Positions 11,936 through 23,592 of a DNA stretch of 64,000 bases are shown here, one piece after another. A program made the position numbers and the translations under genes. Location: the NCBI RefSeq assembly GCF_047511655.1, contig NC_133390.1, positions 90,093,583-90,157,582 of the forward strand. Direction: 5' to 3'. Position 1 is the stretch's first letter, and each line of letters begins with the position of its first letter. Source of the stretch: Castor canadensis. Its lineage: Eukaryota; Chordata; Mammalia; Rodentia; Castoridae. The notes under the pieces were generated by a model, which saw only the letters and a program-made list of their open reading frames with translations, ran no database searches and was not told the DNA's origin.

Positions 11936-12324
11936 CCCCTCAAAAAGTTGGAAATAAATTTATAGAGAACTTCTAAAAATTGACTGTTAGACTAAGTAGA
12001 AAAGTAGACAAATAAAATGGAGAAGCAGTTCAACAGTTCACAAATTGATGAATAAATTAAGATACTCTCAACCTTGTTAGTTTATGCAAATTTAAACAAC
12101 AATGTATTACTTTATGCCCCTCAACTCTGATGAGAGTATAAACTTTAGCCATTCTGGATAATATTTTGGAAGTATTTAAGTTACAGTGTAGATATGGTAA
12201 CACTACACATTAAGTAAATGGTTTAGAAACACAAAAGTTATTCAAATCTCTATTTAACTGGAGCTGAGAAAGTTGATAAGTTTTCTGAGTAATGAGGTAT
12301 ATCTCTTTGAGGTCAAGAATAATA

Positions 12325-12445
12325 AGTTTGTTTGTTTGACATAGGGTCTCACTATGTAACCCAAGGACAGCCTTGAACTTATGATTCTTTTGCTTCTGCC
12401 TCCCAAATGTTGAGATTACAGATGTGCACCACCACACCAGGCTAA
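12325..12445 (-). repeat. B1-like SINE, reverse
   Basis: 'gacatagggtctcactatgt' and 'cctcccaaatgttgagatta' are reverse B1 blocks. Confidence 0.8.
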
Positions 12446-13317
12446 ACCATAGTTTATTTATCTTGTATCCCTGAGCACTTGGTTGAGAGAAGATATTCCA
12501 AAATTGTTTGTTAAATTTAGAGTAGGAAATATGTGTTTAAGGAGTTGTAAAGAAGACTATTGGAGAGAAATTAGTAACACTTCATGAATTGTTTGTGGCA
12601 ATATTTGCACAATTTATAGTTAGAGAACAGAGATTAGAAAGCAGTCATATGCCTTGGTCTTAGTACACTTCTTATGTCTCTTTTCAGGTGTCAGGTAGGA
12701 CATTAAATGTAAAAAACAGGTCACATCTTAATTTTCTCTGAAGGAAATTCTATGAAGAGTTGATGGAGGCTTAGAAGTCGTGTGTATTCTACCTTAAAAT
12801 GAAATTGAATCACTTTTCTAAGCTAGCAATGAGTGTAGACTAGAATCTCCTATCTCAAGTTTCACTCATTCATCTATCACCCACTCAGTTTTTCTCATAT
12901 CCATGTATCGCTATTGTGTCCTTAATATTTTCCTTTAAATCACTAGTATAGAGGCAATGTCAGACAACTGGTAAGTTTTTAAAATCAGTTTTTAAATTTA
13001 GAAATCAAAATGTATCTTCATATAAAGATAAAAATTACACATGACAACTTTTAGCTTTGTGAAGTGTATGCCAGAAATGTATGCATCTCTTTCTAAGATT
13101 TGAATGTGATCTTAAAAGATTAATTTATGGAAAGCTAAATTAATATATCAAATTTATGTAAATCCATAAATTCAGTGGAATGAAAAGATTCTCTTACTAT
13201 ACTCAAGGCAAGAGAATTCTTGCCATATATACTAGGGAAAAGGAAGGCCCTGGTTTGATCCTGAGCACTGAAAAACAAAAAAATTCCAACAAAAGTTACT
13301 CACAGCGGTTTCCTTTT
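12446..13317. other. Gene-free stretch, nothing recognised
   Basis: AT-rich, with stops in all frames. I see no coding, RNA-gene or clear repeat signal. Confidence 0.6.
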
Positions 13318-13425
13318 ATAAGGATGTAGCACATACTTGCAATCTAGCACTCAAGAGGCAGACACAGGAGAACAAGGAGTTTGAGGACAGGTTTGTGTAC
13401 ATAGCAAGACTGTCTCAAAAAAAAA
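13318..13425 (+). repeat. B1-like SINE, diverged
   Basis: 'tgcaatctagcactcaagag' and 'tagcaagactgtctcaaaaa' are degraded B1 blocks. Confidence 0.65.
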
Positions 13426-13458
13426 GTTGCTAGTGGCCTACAGGCCAGATTTTGTTAT

Positions 13459-13548
13459 TTATTTTTTTTGGGCAGCACTGGGTTTGAACCCAGGCCACAC
13501 GCTTGCTAGACAGGCGCTCTTACCACCTGAACCACTTCACCAGCCCAG
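13459..13548 (-). repeat. ID-like SINE, reverse
   Basis: 'actgggtttgaacccaggcc' and 'cttgctagacaggcgctctt' are the reverse of the ID-like body. Confidence 0.85.
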
Positions 13549-14747
13549 GTTTTAAAATTGGGAATAGTGTTAGCCTATTTGTTTTACCTACAACAATTCA
13601 GAAACCATCTAATAATAGGTTATAGGCCATGAGAAACAAATGCGTTAATGTGATAATGCACATTTGGAGAAACCCAAGAAAGATTAAAAATGGCAAAACT
13701 GGCAAATTCACAAACAGGAAGAGGTTCTGAGTAGTGTACAACAACTTTCAAGTTCTAGAGTACAAGGAACTGCTTTGGAACTTAAAAGGAGTAACTCATT
13801 GGAAGGTGACATTTAAAAGGCAAGAAAAACAATGACATCATTAGTGCTGTTCACTGCTGCCAAGAATTCTATTGTAGTGTTAACAAACATCACATCAGTT
13901 GTGTATTCTGACTAGAATTGTAGCTCAAGTCACCAAAGTGGAAATATCTGTCTCTGAAGGGAAAGTAGGACATTTTCTCTTTAGATAGGGTTGTTTTTCC
14001 AAAGAAGCTCATTCAGCTAAAAATACCAAAGACGATTTATGGTCAATCATAGACTTGTTTTGAAACCTGAGTCACAAGTGAAAAAGTTTTATTGGACAAA
14101 CTCAAGGGAATATGGCTTCATGTTGCATTCATCAAAAAAGTACAAAATTATATGGTTTTAAAGCCTGAGTTTATGTCTCTTGAGTACTTTCACTACAATG
14201 TCTTTCATTTGATAACTTTATCAAATGAAAAGAAGTGAACTGATTTTCTAAAAGCCAAAGTGTTACTCAAGATTTGCTTCCTGAAAATCAAATTCTTGGA
14301 GTTAGAGGTAGAACAAAAACCGTAACAATTATCAAGAAGCTAGGCGAATGGCTAGGTGAAGTAGCTAGGAAAAACAAGGACAAAGATCTGATTTATGCAG
14401 TATGGTGTAATGGAAATATGGCCAGGCTGTAAGCCAAATAACCTGGATTCCACTCCTGGATGCTGCAATTGGCTATGTGCCTTTGGCCTTGTTAACAACC
14501 TGCTTCTGTTTCTCAAGGAAACAGAAAACCAGACTATTTACATAAGATGGTTTCTAAGGTTTACTTACAATTCAAACTGCTAAAATTTTACATCTTCTGA
14601 GAAATATTTGTATCAGGACAGCCCTATCAGGAAAGTTATAATCAGACAGAATGTGAGTTTCTAATATGACAAAACAGAAATAAAAGTGATGGGTTTTGAG
14701 AATATTTGTTGTAGTCACCATTTTCAAAATAGCATAAATCCCCATAT
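13549..14747. other. Gene-free stretch, nothing recognised
   Basis: Short ORFs only, no motif and no clear repeat. Ordinary diverged intergenic DNA downstream of ZNF639. Confidence 0.55.
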
Positions 14748-14843
14748 TATTATTTTTTAGCTGCACCAGAGTTTGAACTCAGGGCCTCATGCATTGTTAG
14801 GCAGGCACTCTTACTGTTTTGAGCCACTCCACCAGCTCTTCCA
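14748..14843 (-). repeat. ID-like SINE, reverse
   Basis: 'gtttgaactcagggcctcat' and 'taggcaggcactcttactgt' mark the reverse ID-like body. Confidence 0.8.
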
Positions 14844-14989
14844 TGGTTCTTGGAGTGGGAAAACACTGATCATAAATTCTTCTTTTCAACTCTATTAATA
14901 TATCTGGGCAATATTGTTAGCAGCAATGCTTGTAAAATTTGAGTGATACACATTCTATTTTCTTGATATTACTTCCTAAGCTACTTATT

Positions 14990-15366
14990 GAATTGTGTTC
15001 CCCTAAATACCATGTTAGAGTCCTAACCCCTGGTATCTGAGAATGTGATATATTTAGAGATATGATCTTTATCAAGTTAAAATGAAGTTGTTAGAATGGG
15101 TCCTAATACATTATTACTGGTATCCCTTTAAAAAGAGAAAATTTGGGAGACTTGAATGTAGGAAGAGTGTCATATGAAGACGGCCATCTGTAAGCCTAGG
15201 ATAGAGGTTAGGAGCAGATCCTTGCCTCCTACTCCTCAGAAGGAACTACCTCTGCTAATACCTTGATTTTGAACTTCTGGCCTTCAGAACTGTGAGACAA
15301 TAAATTTCTGCTATAAACAATCTAGGTTGTAGTAATTTTTTACAGCAGCCACAGGAAACTAATATA
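14990..15366 (+). repeat. Ancient mammalian interspersed repeat, family not assigned
   Basis: The block 'ttgaattgtgttcccctaaa', 'gacggccatctgtaagccta', 'cttctggccttcagaactgt', then 'gagacaataaatttctgcta' to 'acaggaaactaat' is a widely shared mammalian repeat I recognise by sight. It has an AATAAA near its right end. I cannot name the family with certainty from memory. Confidence 0.55.
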
Positions 15367-15484
15367 TATGGTAACACTGTTTTATCATTAGCAGAAGTAA
15401 TTTATATAGTATTTTGGCAGCAACTCCTTATCTCCTAAATCATCCTCTGTTACTACTTTGGTGGGTTTTCTCAGTCAATAAACA

Positions 15485-15785
15485 ATTTGAAGGTGGGGCT
15501 CATGCCTCACCTACTTGGGAGGATTGGGGTTCGAGGCCAACCAGAGCAAGTTAGCAAGAACCCCTCTTAATCAATAAGCCCAGCATGGTGGTACATGCCT
15601 GCAATCTAAGCTATGCAGGAGGCTGTGGGTAGGACTGCAGTCTGAGGCTGGCCTCTTGCAATCTGAAAAATAACTAAAGTGTAAAAGAACTGGAAGCAAG
15701 GCTCAAGTGGTAGAGTACCTCCCTAGCAAATGTTAAGTCCCTGAGTTCAAACCATAGTACCACCAAAGACAACAACAAAAAACCA
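15485..15785 (+). repeat. Composite SINE (B1-B1-ID)
   Basis: Two B1-like units ('catgcctcacctacttggga' and 'gtacatgcctgcaatctaag') followed by an ID-like unit ('aaggctcaagtggtagagta ... gagttcaaaccatagtacca'). Confidence 0.75.
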
Positions 15786-16386
15786 ATGTGATATAAGAAG
15801 TTTGGGCATGTCCTCATACAGTTTCATAACTGAAGATGAAAGTCAATGGGTTATGAATGATGTATGGAATAGTTAAATTTTAACATCTAATCCCTTACCA
15901 GTCTTTCCCACCCCTCATCTTAAATTATGCAACACAGAGGAACTCAAAATTGTACTTTTCTTTCTACTATAATGCTGGCTTTCTAGTGTTATATGTATGA
16001 ATGGACTTAAATATAAATTATGTTGCCCTTTAGTTCTGATAGTGCAGTAATTTAATGATCTCATACAGGAAAAACCAAGTTTGCCTTGAGTTTAAAAAAG
16101 AAAAGTTAATAGTACACCAATGGTTAAGGAAGGAAAATGGCAGTTCCTTCAATGTGTCTGTTTCTTTTCAGCTCATGAAATTGGAGCGCATGTAAGAAAT
16201 GGTAGGACAGTCAGTCACCAAGAGTGATTACATCGGCTACCATGAGACCGAAAGTGCCACAGTGAAAGTGACATTAATTATACACTGAAAACTGTGGCAA
16301 TGCCAAGAAACATGAACTAAAAACTTGTCAAAGGTAAATCTCATAAGTGTATTTAAAATCATTTTAACATCTCTGAAAAAATTGAA

Positions 16387-16392
16387 TTTATT
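16387..16392 (-). terminator. ZNF639: Candidate polyadenylation signal of ZNF639
   Basis: Reads AATAAA on the minus strand, about 32 bases after the ZNF639 stop codon. A site this close would give a very short 3'UTR, so a later site to the left may be the main one. No other canonical signal stands out in the next few hundred bases. Confidence 0.35.
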
Positions 16393-16423
16393 ATTTTACA
16401 TAAACATTATGTATAGAGAACAG

Positions 16424-17577
16424 TCAAGTTGTCTCATGGACTGGAAGGTGACTGATTAATTCCCTTTCATTTCCAAACCTCATTAAACAGTCACTACATT
16501 TATGAGGTAACTCAGCTGAATGTTTGAAATCTAGATGAATTTTAAGATCTTCAATTTGTCCTGTTGAATATTCACAATACTGACATAAGTAAATCCCTTC
16601 AGATAAATGTGAATTTAGATGCTTGCAATATTCTAGCATACTTGAAAATCCCTTCCCGCAGTCATCGCAAACATGAGGAAATATTTTAGTATGCTCAATA
16701 GCAACATGCCTGTTAACATTTGTATGAAGTCTGCTCCGAAAACCACATACTTGACACACAAAGAAGTTTTTACATTTGTCAAAGGTAATTTTGCTTAAGA
16801 GGCTATACTGTCCGTGCTCTCCATTGTTAAACTTATCACTCAATTCTATCAGTTTACATGCGTGCTCATTTACCACATGGCTATGCAAGTCTTCTGGATC
16901 ATTCGTTTCATGTTCACAGAACTGACACAAGTACTGTTCATCACAACTGTGCTCCTGGAAATGTAGGTAGAGCTCGCTGCTGGAGGAGAATTGCACGTCA
17001 CACTGCTCACACCAGTACAGGTGATCGCTAAAGTGGATGTCTGCAATGTGCTGACTGAGGTTCTCAAAAATCACGGTCTTATAGTCACAGTATTTGCAGA
17101 TGTAAGGGTCCTCTTCATGGAGCTTGGCATGCTCGATCAGAAGCATGTTGGTAGAGAAACTTTCCTTGCACACTCGACACACGTTTGAGTCAGTACGTTT
17201 ATGTTTCAGGATCATATGCTGCTTTAAATCAGAAAAATATTTACTGTTGAATTCACAAAGCTCACACTTATAGAGGCCACTGCTATTAGCTCTCAGCAAA
17301 GGCCATTTCTGCTGGGCAGTCACATTCAAAGCCTGGCTCTTGTCCAGGATTTTACAGAGTTTAGCCGGTGGCTCTTCATCAGTTTGGTCTTGGAGGCTTT
17401 CAGAGGAATTATTTTCTGTCTCTATGTCGTAATCCTCAGAAATTGCATGCACTTCCACGGCAATTGGAACATCTTCAGAGGTGTGAACTTCTATGGGACT
17501 CTCCTCTTGAGTTTGCTGGTGGACTGATTCAGGTGAGTCACATTCTTCATCACAGATTTCAAGATCAGCAGCCTTTT
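16424..17577 (-). CDS. ZNF639: ZNF639 coding exon 4 (last): acidic region and nine zinc fingers
   Basis: Open from an acceptor ('tttttttttccag' on the minus strand, AG at 17,578-17,579) to the stop at 16,424-16,426. It starts with two bases of a split Glu codon, runs through IDs such as AVEVHAISEDYDIETE, then the nine C2H2 fingers. A frame search that starts at 17,458 actually begins at a GTG valine inside the exon. The true reading frame continues upstream to the splice site, so the real protein start is in exon 21,608-21,676. Confidence 0.96.
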
Positions 17578-20500
17578 CTGGAAAAAAAAGAAACCTATTG
17601 TTATATTACTATTACTAAATAAAACCTACTAGAGGATACAAGGTAAAGAGAAATTTATGGCACATGCAGTTTTCTCATTGCGGTATATAAAATATGCCAA
17701 TGTTATTAATTATTTTCCTAACCTGCAGAAAAGGCAGTGTGGTCTAGAATCCTAAGTACAGGACTGGGAACCAGGTAGTTCTGATTTCTGTTTCTGGCCT
17801 TGACACCATCTGCAAATTTTGGCAAGTCATTTGATGTCTCAGTATCAGAATCATCATCTGTAAAAAGGGATTTGGAAAAAAACTCATTAATTATATCAAA
17901 GCATTAGACATTACTGTAAAATAAACCACCAATTGTTTTATCATATAAGTCCTCATTTAAAAAAAATTTTATTATTAATTATTGTTGTACTGGGGGTACA
18001 TTGTGACATTTACAAAAGTGCTTACAATGTATCTTAGTCAAATTCACCCCCTCACCATTCTCTTTTATTGCCCCTCCTCTGCACTAATTGTTTTTAACAT
18101 AATTTTGAATTTGCACATAGAAACTTAGAATTTAGATTTAGTTATGAAAGGAGATATTATCTATATATTCCAAAGATATAGAAAATCTACCAAAATAAGC
18201 ATCTGCTTTTGTTTCTGTGTCCCATTTGGACTAGAATATACTTGTCGAACTTTGGAATTTCAAGTTACTGGGTTGGAATAAAATTTTGTATCTTCAGCAC
18301 AGCCTCAAACTCCCCAGGTTAGCACAGGGAAACTGAAATATAGGTAAACAGAGAAAACTGGACTGCAACATGATTTAGTTTGTTTTTAAAAAGACTTTGG
18401 TATATTTGTTATAACCAATGACTGACACATTATTTCTGGTACTTACTAACCAAAGTCCACATGTCACCCAGATTTCCTATTTTTACCTAATGACCTTTTT
18501 CTCTCCATGGATCCCACATTACATTTAGTTGTCTCGTCTCTTAGGTCACTGATGACTTTTGAAAACTGCTGGTCAGATATTTTGTAGAATGTCTCACTAA
18601 CAGAATTTGTCTATTTTTTTTCATGATTAGATTGGAATTATGAGTTCCTGGTAGGTAGATCCCAGAGGCCAACTGAAATTTTCATCACATCAATAGTATA
18701 TACTATCAACATGATTTATAACTGCTGAGTTGACCTTGACCACCTGACTAAGACAATACTTAGGCTTCACTGTAAATCAGTCTTTTACTTTCCATACTCT
18801 ACCCTTTGGAAGGAAATCACTATGTGCAGTCCATAATTAAGGAATGAAAAGTTAGGTTCCACTTCCTTAAGGGAGAAAATAATAACATACATAACTCAGA
18901 ATTCTTCTGTACAGGAATCTGTCTCCTCTCCCTGATTTACTTACTTATTCAACATTTCTATCAGTTTGCACTCATAGATATTTAACTTGTCCTTTAGTGA
19001 TAATTCATTTTTTTCTCAAATTATTTCAGCTTTGGCTACTGAGAGCTTTTCAACTGGCTCCTTACCAAGTGTGTGCATGTTTTTGTTTTTTAAGTACTTC
19101 CCTATTTTTTTTAGCACTACAAGATGCTCCAAGCTCATCTTCTGTATTTCCTACTCTAGACAGAGAATCAACCATCTCTCCAGGGATCTTAAATCCTTTT
19201 ACTTAAGAACAGTAGTAGAAACCAAGATCTGAGCACAAAATGTGCTCATTGCTACTGAGGTGTCACTTCTTTTAGGCCCTCTCAGCTAACAGAGCAAAAA
19301 AATGTGTGTATAGACTACCATAGATATAGACACATGTCTATAAAAATTTCTTTATATAGCTATCTGAATCTATATTAAGCTAAACCTGAGTTATACTAAT
19401 GTCTCTGACTATATGATGTTTATAATTCATGTTTCTTGTAACAGAGGACCAAAGGATTAGGAGCACCAGTGGTTGCAGAGAAAGAAGACAGTAAAAACAA
19501 GTGGTTATCTTTTACCCAATGCCCTAATAAAGAGGAGTCAATAGAAGATGTAAGATAAAACTAAACCATCCTCTGTTGTTTCCTTTTATTCGCCCTCTAG
19601 ACCGAGAGGCACAGCTGAGTGGAAGAAGTGTGGGTAAAACCATTCTTCACTGTTGACCATAAATGCTCACAATTCTGGGTCACTCCTGCTTTGCCACCAA
19701 TTCCTAGTTAATTAGAAAAGATTTAGACGTGTGCTTAAAAAATGAAAACGATATTTTAGAAGAGAATTATTTACTAGCTTTTTAAAAAAGTTTTCTGACA
19801 TTGTAACAAATTCAAATATTTTCCTGCTTTGAAATCATCAACCCACATTTCACCTATCTTTTCAAATAAGGAAAAAATAGAAATGTGCAAAACCATTTTT
19901 TTTCCTTTCTTATTTTTGCAGTGCTAAAGATCAAACCCAGGGCCTTGCACAATGCTAAGCAAGTACTTCAACACACAGCTGTACCTCCAGGCCCTGTAAA
20001 AACAATTTAAAGAAAAATATTTAGGAAAATATGAGATATACCTTTGTTATCAAAATATTTTAGGTCTGGCTGTCTCATAGAACAAACACTGTAACAATGA
20101 TCAGAAAAAATTCCATTGAATCCATCTGCAATTCTGCTTATTCCAGAGGAGTCTAAACATAAAATACAATAAATAAAATTTCAAACACAGCAAACATACA
20201 TCCATTTAATAAGACATGTTTTTATCTAACGTATTAAAAATCTCCTCCTTCCTCCCACATGCTGAGGATTGAACCCAGGGCCTTGCTCATGATAGGCAAA
20301 TGCTCTACCCTAACCTATATCCCCAACCCAAATTTTCATGGTCTTAATGACAGTATCTCTAATGAAAATATATTTCCTCAAGTTTTAAAGCTTTTATATT
20401 TCAGGTCTCTTATAATGTTTAGTTTTAAAAGAACAGTAAAATAGAATTAACTTTGAGGAGCTGGGCGTGGTGGTTCATACTTATAATCCCAGCACTCAAG

Positions 20501-21665
20501 AGCAGAAGGAAGAAAGATTGCAAGTTTGAGGCCAGCCTGGGCTATAGTAAGTTCCAGGCCAGTGTGGGCTACATAGTTAAGACCCTGACTCAGAAACCCC
20601 AGTAAATTAAAAAACAAAAAACAAACAAACAAAAATATATATGCATCTATAAAGTAACTTTAAAACACAGAATATATAATTAGAATCTCACAAAATATAA
20701 ATATGTAATAAATGCTTTGTAAACTACATAGAATAGTGAATTAACTAGGAGAACTGCAAGAAAGGTATCCCTTATAGTACAAAGACAGTGAAATACATAG
20801 AGGAAATGGCCTGAGGAATAATGAAGGCTTCTGAACACATTCATTTCAAGTCCTACCTGGAAAGCACCAGTAAGCAGTAGACTAGGCTTAATTTCCTCAG
20901 ATATGAAAAATACATGCATAGAGTAAGCTAATAGGTATATCAGAGACTATCCCAAGTGTTTGCAAGGTGTATGAGAGATGGACATGGAGACCTCTTTTCT
21001 AACACTGTGAACATAGCAGAGCCGACCTCAATCACAGATTATACAGTGGAAAGTTAAAATAAATAAATAAATGAAAAAGTTCATATTTCTGAAAATAACA
21101 TATAGGATAAAGTTTTGTTCCCTCAAGTAATGCAAAATGCTTTCCAGCTAAGTTGTCATTGTTTATTAAACACAGCTTGGGAACCTGACAGGTAAAGCCC
21201 AATTATGCTGTAAGTAACCAGACATCTAATTTTAAATATCTATAATCCATATTATGAAGATTAAATAATGTTTGTGAACTTCTAATATGTCTCAAATACA
21301 TGGTAGACAGTGAGGAATTTATATATATTTAGTCAAAAGTGTTCTCTTATCTAAAAATTGATCCAGATATTTAAATCTTTAAAAAAAAGCATTTTTATTA
21401 GCATCAGTTAATTGTACAGGGGGCTTTTACTATGAAATTTCCATGTATGCTTACAATGTACCTTGGATATATCTACCTCCTCCATCATCCTCCCTCAATT
21501 CCCTCCTCAGATATTTAAGTCTGATCTACTCATTTATGAGAAAATGGGTGGGAGTAAAATTTGTATAAATTAATTCTTGACCCAAAATAATTCAATCATA
21601 CACTAACCTGAATAACGAGAAGGGTGTAAAGTCTTCCTTTTTCTTTTTTTAGGATACTCATTCAT
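16424..21665 (-). CDS. ZNF639: ZNF639 / ZASC1, nine-finger C2H2 zinc-finger transcription factor (four coding exons)
   Basis: Join of 21,608-21,665, 20,042-20,152, 17,723-17,857 and 16,424-17,577, reading right to left. Lengths 58, 111, 135 and 1,154 sum to 1,458 bases, which is 485 codons plus stop, the length I know for human ZNF639. Each intron starts GT and ends AG, and the split codons rejoin in phase. The N-terminus has a basic nuclear-localisation-like run (PKKRKRK). An acidic, Ser-rich middle follows, then nine C2H2 fingers fill most of the last exon (for example CELCEFNSKYFSDLKQH and the final CSDCLMRFGNERELISH). It acts in the nucleus as a DNA-binding regulator. ZASC1 is known from 3q26 amplification in squamous tumours, from binding alpha-N-catenin, and as an activator of some retroviral LTRs. 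No stop, frameshift or missing zinc ligand is visible, so the gene looks functional. Confidence 0.96.
17723..17857 (-). CDS. ZNF639: ZNF639 coding exon 3
   Basis: Minus-strand acceptor 'cctttttacag' at 17,858 and donor 'gttagg' at 17,722. It encodes an Asp/Ser-rich stretch (DDDSDTETSNDLPKF) and then a segment reading NYLVPSPVLRILDHTAFS. Both match human ZNF639 as I recall it. Phase 1 in and phase 1 out. Confidence 0.95.
17950..18085 (-). repeat. L1 3'UTR fragment, reverse
   Basis: The reverse complement reads 'gagggggtgaatttgacta' then 'agatacattgtaagcac', the same 3'UTR block seen in the L1 at 1,940-1,970. It is in a ZNF639 intron. Confidence 0.6.
18086..19907. other. ZNF639 intron, no other feature recognised
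   Basis: Non-coding intron sequence between coding exons 2 and 3. Short plus-strand ORFs near 18,987-19,232 have no recognisable motif and are not conserved coding sequence as far as I can tell. Confidence 0.6.
19908..19998 (-). repeat. ID-like SINE, reverse
   Basis: 'aaagatcaaacccagggcct' and 'gctaagcaagtacttcaaca' are reverse ID-like sequence, about 45 bp from a ZNF639 splice donor. Confidence 0.75.
20042..20152 (-). CDS. ZNF639: ZNF639 coding exon 2
   Basis: Minus-strand acceptor 'tatgtttag' at 20,153 and donor 'gtatat' at 20,041. It encodes SSGISRIADGFNGIFSDH followed by CSMRQPDLKYFDNK. The split Asp codons on both sides rejoin in phase with the neighbouring exons. Confidence 0.95.
20240..20332 (-). 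repeat. ID-like SINE, reverse
   Basis: 'gattgaacccagggccttgc' and 'gataggcaaatgctctaccc' mark the reverse body. Confidence 0.75.
20456..20636 (+). repeat. B1-like SINE
   Basis: 'gctgggcgtggtggttcata', 'cttataatcccagcactcaa' and a partly duplicated 3' half before an A-rich tail. Confidence 0.85.
21385..21512 (-). repeat. L1 3'-end fragment, reverse
   Basis: Shares 'atgcttacaatgtaccttgg' and 'ccatcatcctccctcaattc' style blocks with the reverse L1 3'UTR at 17.95 kb. Degraded. Confidence 0.45.
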
Positions 21666-21676
21666 ATCTTTTCAAT
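21608..21676 (-). CDS. ZNF639: ZNF639 coding exon 1, with start codon
   Basis: Minus-strand acceptor 'ccttttttag' at 21,677 and donor 'gttagtg' at 21,607. Eleven bases of 5'UTR precede the ATG at 21,663-21,665. The coding part is 58 bases and encodes MNEYPKKRKRKTLHPSRYS plus the first base of an Asp codon. The basic KKRKRK run is the likely nuclear-localisation signal. This start matches the human protein's N-terminus. Confidence 0.95.
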
Positions 21677-21837
21677 CTAAAAAAGGAAAAAATTCATAAA
21701 TATGGCACAAATAACTGTTAATATAATAAAAATTCTTTCTAACAAAATAATGTATTCACAATAAGAAACGTTTATACCATGTGAAAATAAACCTTTTGAG
21801 AGCAATATTATACAATGCCCCATCTATATTTTGGATT

Positions 21838-22032
21838 ACTTTTTTTTGCAACCCTAGGGCTTAACTCAGGGTCTTCACCTAGAACTACTCCACCAGCTGT
21901 ATTTTTGTGAAGGGTTTTTTGAGACAGGGGCTCGCAGAACTCTGCTTGGGCTGGCTTCAAACTGTGACCCTCGTGATTTCTGCCTCCTGAGTAGCTAAGA
22001 TTACAGACATGAGCCACCAGTGCCCAGCTTTG
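21838..22032 (-). repeat. Composite SINE, reverse
   Basis: Reverse ID-like part ('gcttaactcagggtcttcac') followed by reverse B1-like part ('gcctcctgagtagctaagat'). Confidence 0.85.
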
Positions 22033-22228
22033 GATTACTTTTGTATCAAGCTTTGTATCAGGAAGCTGATTCATGTTTTCATATTTATCAAGATAAATTC
22101 TTTTTCAAGTGCTGATGAAATTTAAAAAACTGGATAATTATAACAAATTCTATGCTTAAACTATTTTATACATATATTTAAAAAGCCATTATGCCTATGG
22201 CATTACATTTCCCACAATTAGGAATTTT

Positions 22229-22482
22229 TTTTGGCAGTACTGGTGTTTGAACTTAGGGCCCTGAGCTTGCTAGGCAGGTGCTCTACAACTTGACATTTAG
22301 CTTATCCCTTGTTGCTTTAATTATTTTTCAGATAGGGCTCTGCACTTTGCCCAAGCAGATGGGACCTCAGGCACACACCACCACATCTGGCTTAGTTTTT
22401 GGGATGAGGTCTTAACTTTTTTTGCTCAGGCTGTTCTTGAACCTCAATCTGTCAGGGGCCTGAGCCACCACACCTGGCAAAA
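22229..22482 (-). repeat. Composite SINE, reverse, diverged
   Basis: 'ttgctaggcaggtgctctac' (reverse ID-like) then two degraded reverse B1-like parts, including 'caggcacacaccaccacatc'. Confidence 0.7.
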
Positions 22483-23363
22483 ATCCTTCTCTTATTTCTG
22501 AGGTCACATTCAAGATTCTGCAGAGAACAGAAAAGGTGTGGCAAACATTGTATAATTAAATTCTCATGAACTGTTACAAAATTAATCAATTAGTTTCACT
22601 ATATTCCACTTACTTGGTATAATTCTTAATACTGCAGCAAGGAAAAATTAGTTACATGTAAGTTTCCACGATGGTAAAAAAATGCCTGTAAGTAAAACAC
22701 ACCAAAAATCATATAAGCAAAAATGTGGCTCATTTCTAAGATTCAAGAATAAAATATTACCAGATTTTTTAGCTAATTGGAAAGGTATAAAGAATTAATT
22801 CAGGTATAATTTTTTTAATATTTTACTGCATACTAAAAGATACTTTTTGACAAATGAGACTACATATAAATCCTTCATATTTCTTTGAAATGAATTGATC
22901 TTCTAAAGCTATACCTATATCTTGATATCAAAACAGGAATATAAATTTGCATCAGTTTATTCAGCCAAAAGGACAGCAAACAATGAATCACAGCCATGAA
23001 ACTGTTTAGGTTCTTACACATTAAAATAACAACAATTTATTAAGCACCAATAGCATACTGGACTGTGTTATACAAACTCCACAACACCTTCTCAGTCATT
23101 ATTTACACCTGGTTATTGATTAACAAACTAAAGCAAAGCTTTAAGTCAAAAGCTGAATATTCAATAAATGGTGGGATTGGGATTTGAACAAAGAGCTAAC
23201 CAATTTTTAAGCCTGTGTTTTATTTTAGTTCTGGAAATAGGGAGATAAAAGGACCGGCCCAATTCAAATAAATTCGTGTCAGAATAAGAACTACCAATTG
23301 CATCTCGAAGTTTGTCCACTTAGCAGTGGATAGGGAAAGAATGTCAGAAACAGAAATGCGGTC
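22483..23363. other. ZNF639 5' intron, nothing recognised
   Basis: AT-rich intron sequence with no further exon, repeat or motif that I can support. Confidence 0.55.
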
Positions 23364-23592
23364 TTTTTTTTTTTTTTTTTTTTTTGGTAGTACTGGGATT
23401 TGAACTTGGGGTTTCAGACATGCAACACTGGTGCTTGACCATTTGAGCCACACCTCTAGTCCATATTGCTTTGGTTATCTTGGAGCTGGGGTCTTGGGAA
23501 CCATTTGCCTGGGGTGGCCTGGAACCAAAATCCTCCTACTCTCAGCCTCCCAAGGCTGATTACACATGTGAACCACTGGCACCCGGCTAGAA
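23364..23592 (-). repeat. Composite SINE, reverse, with 22-base T-run
   Basis: Begins with a long T-run (23,364-23,385), then 'tactgggatttgaacttggg' (reverse ID-like) and 'tctcagcctcccaaggctga' (reverse B1-like). Confidence 0.8.

Noticed and set aside
1-16000. First exons of MFN1 expected by synteny on the left
   Set aside because: No CpG island or exon-like ORF is present. The human spacing plus the repeats here would put it outside the window.
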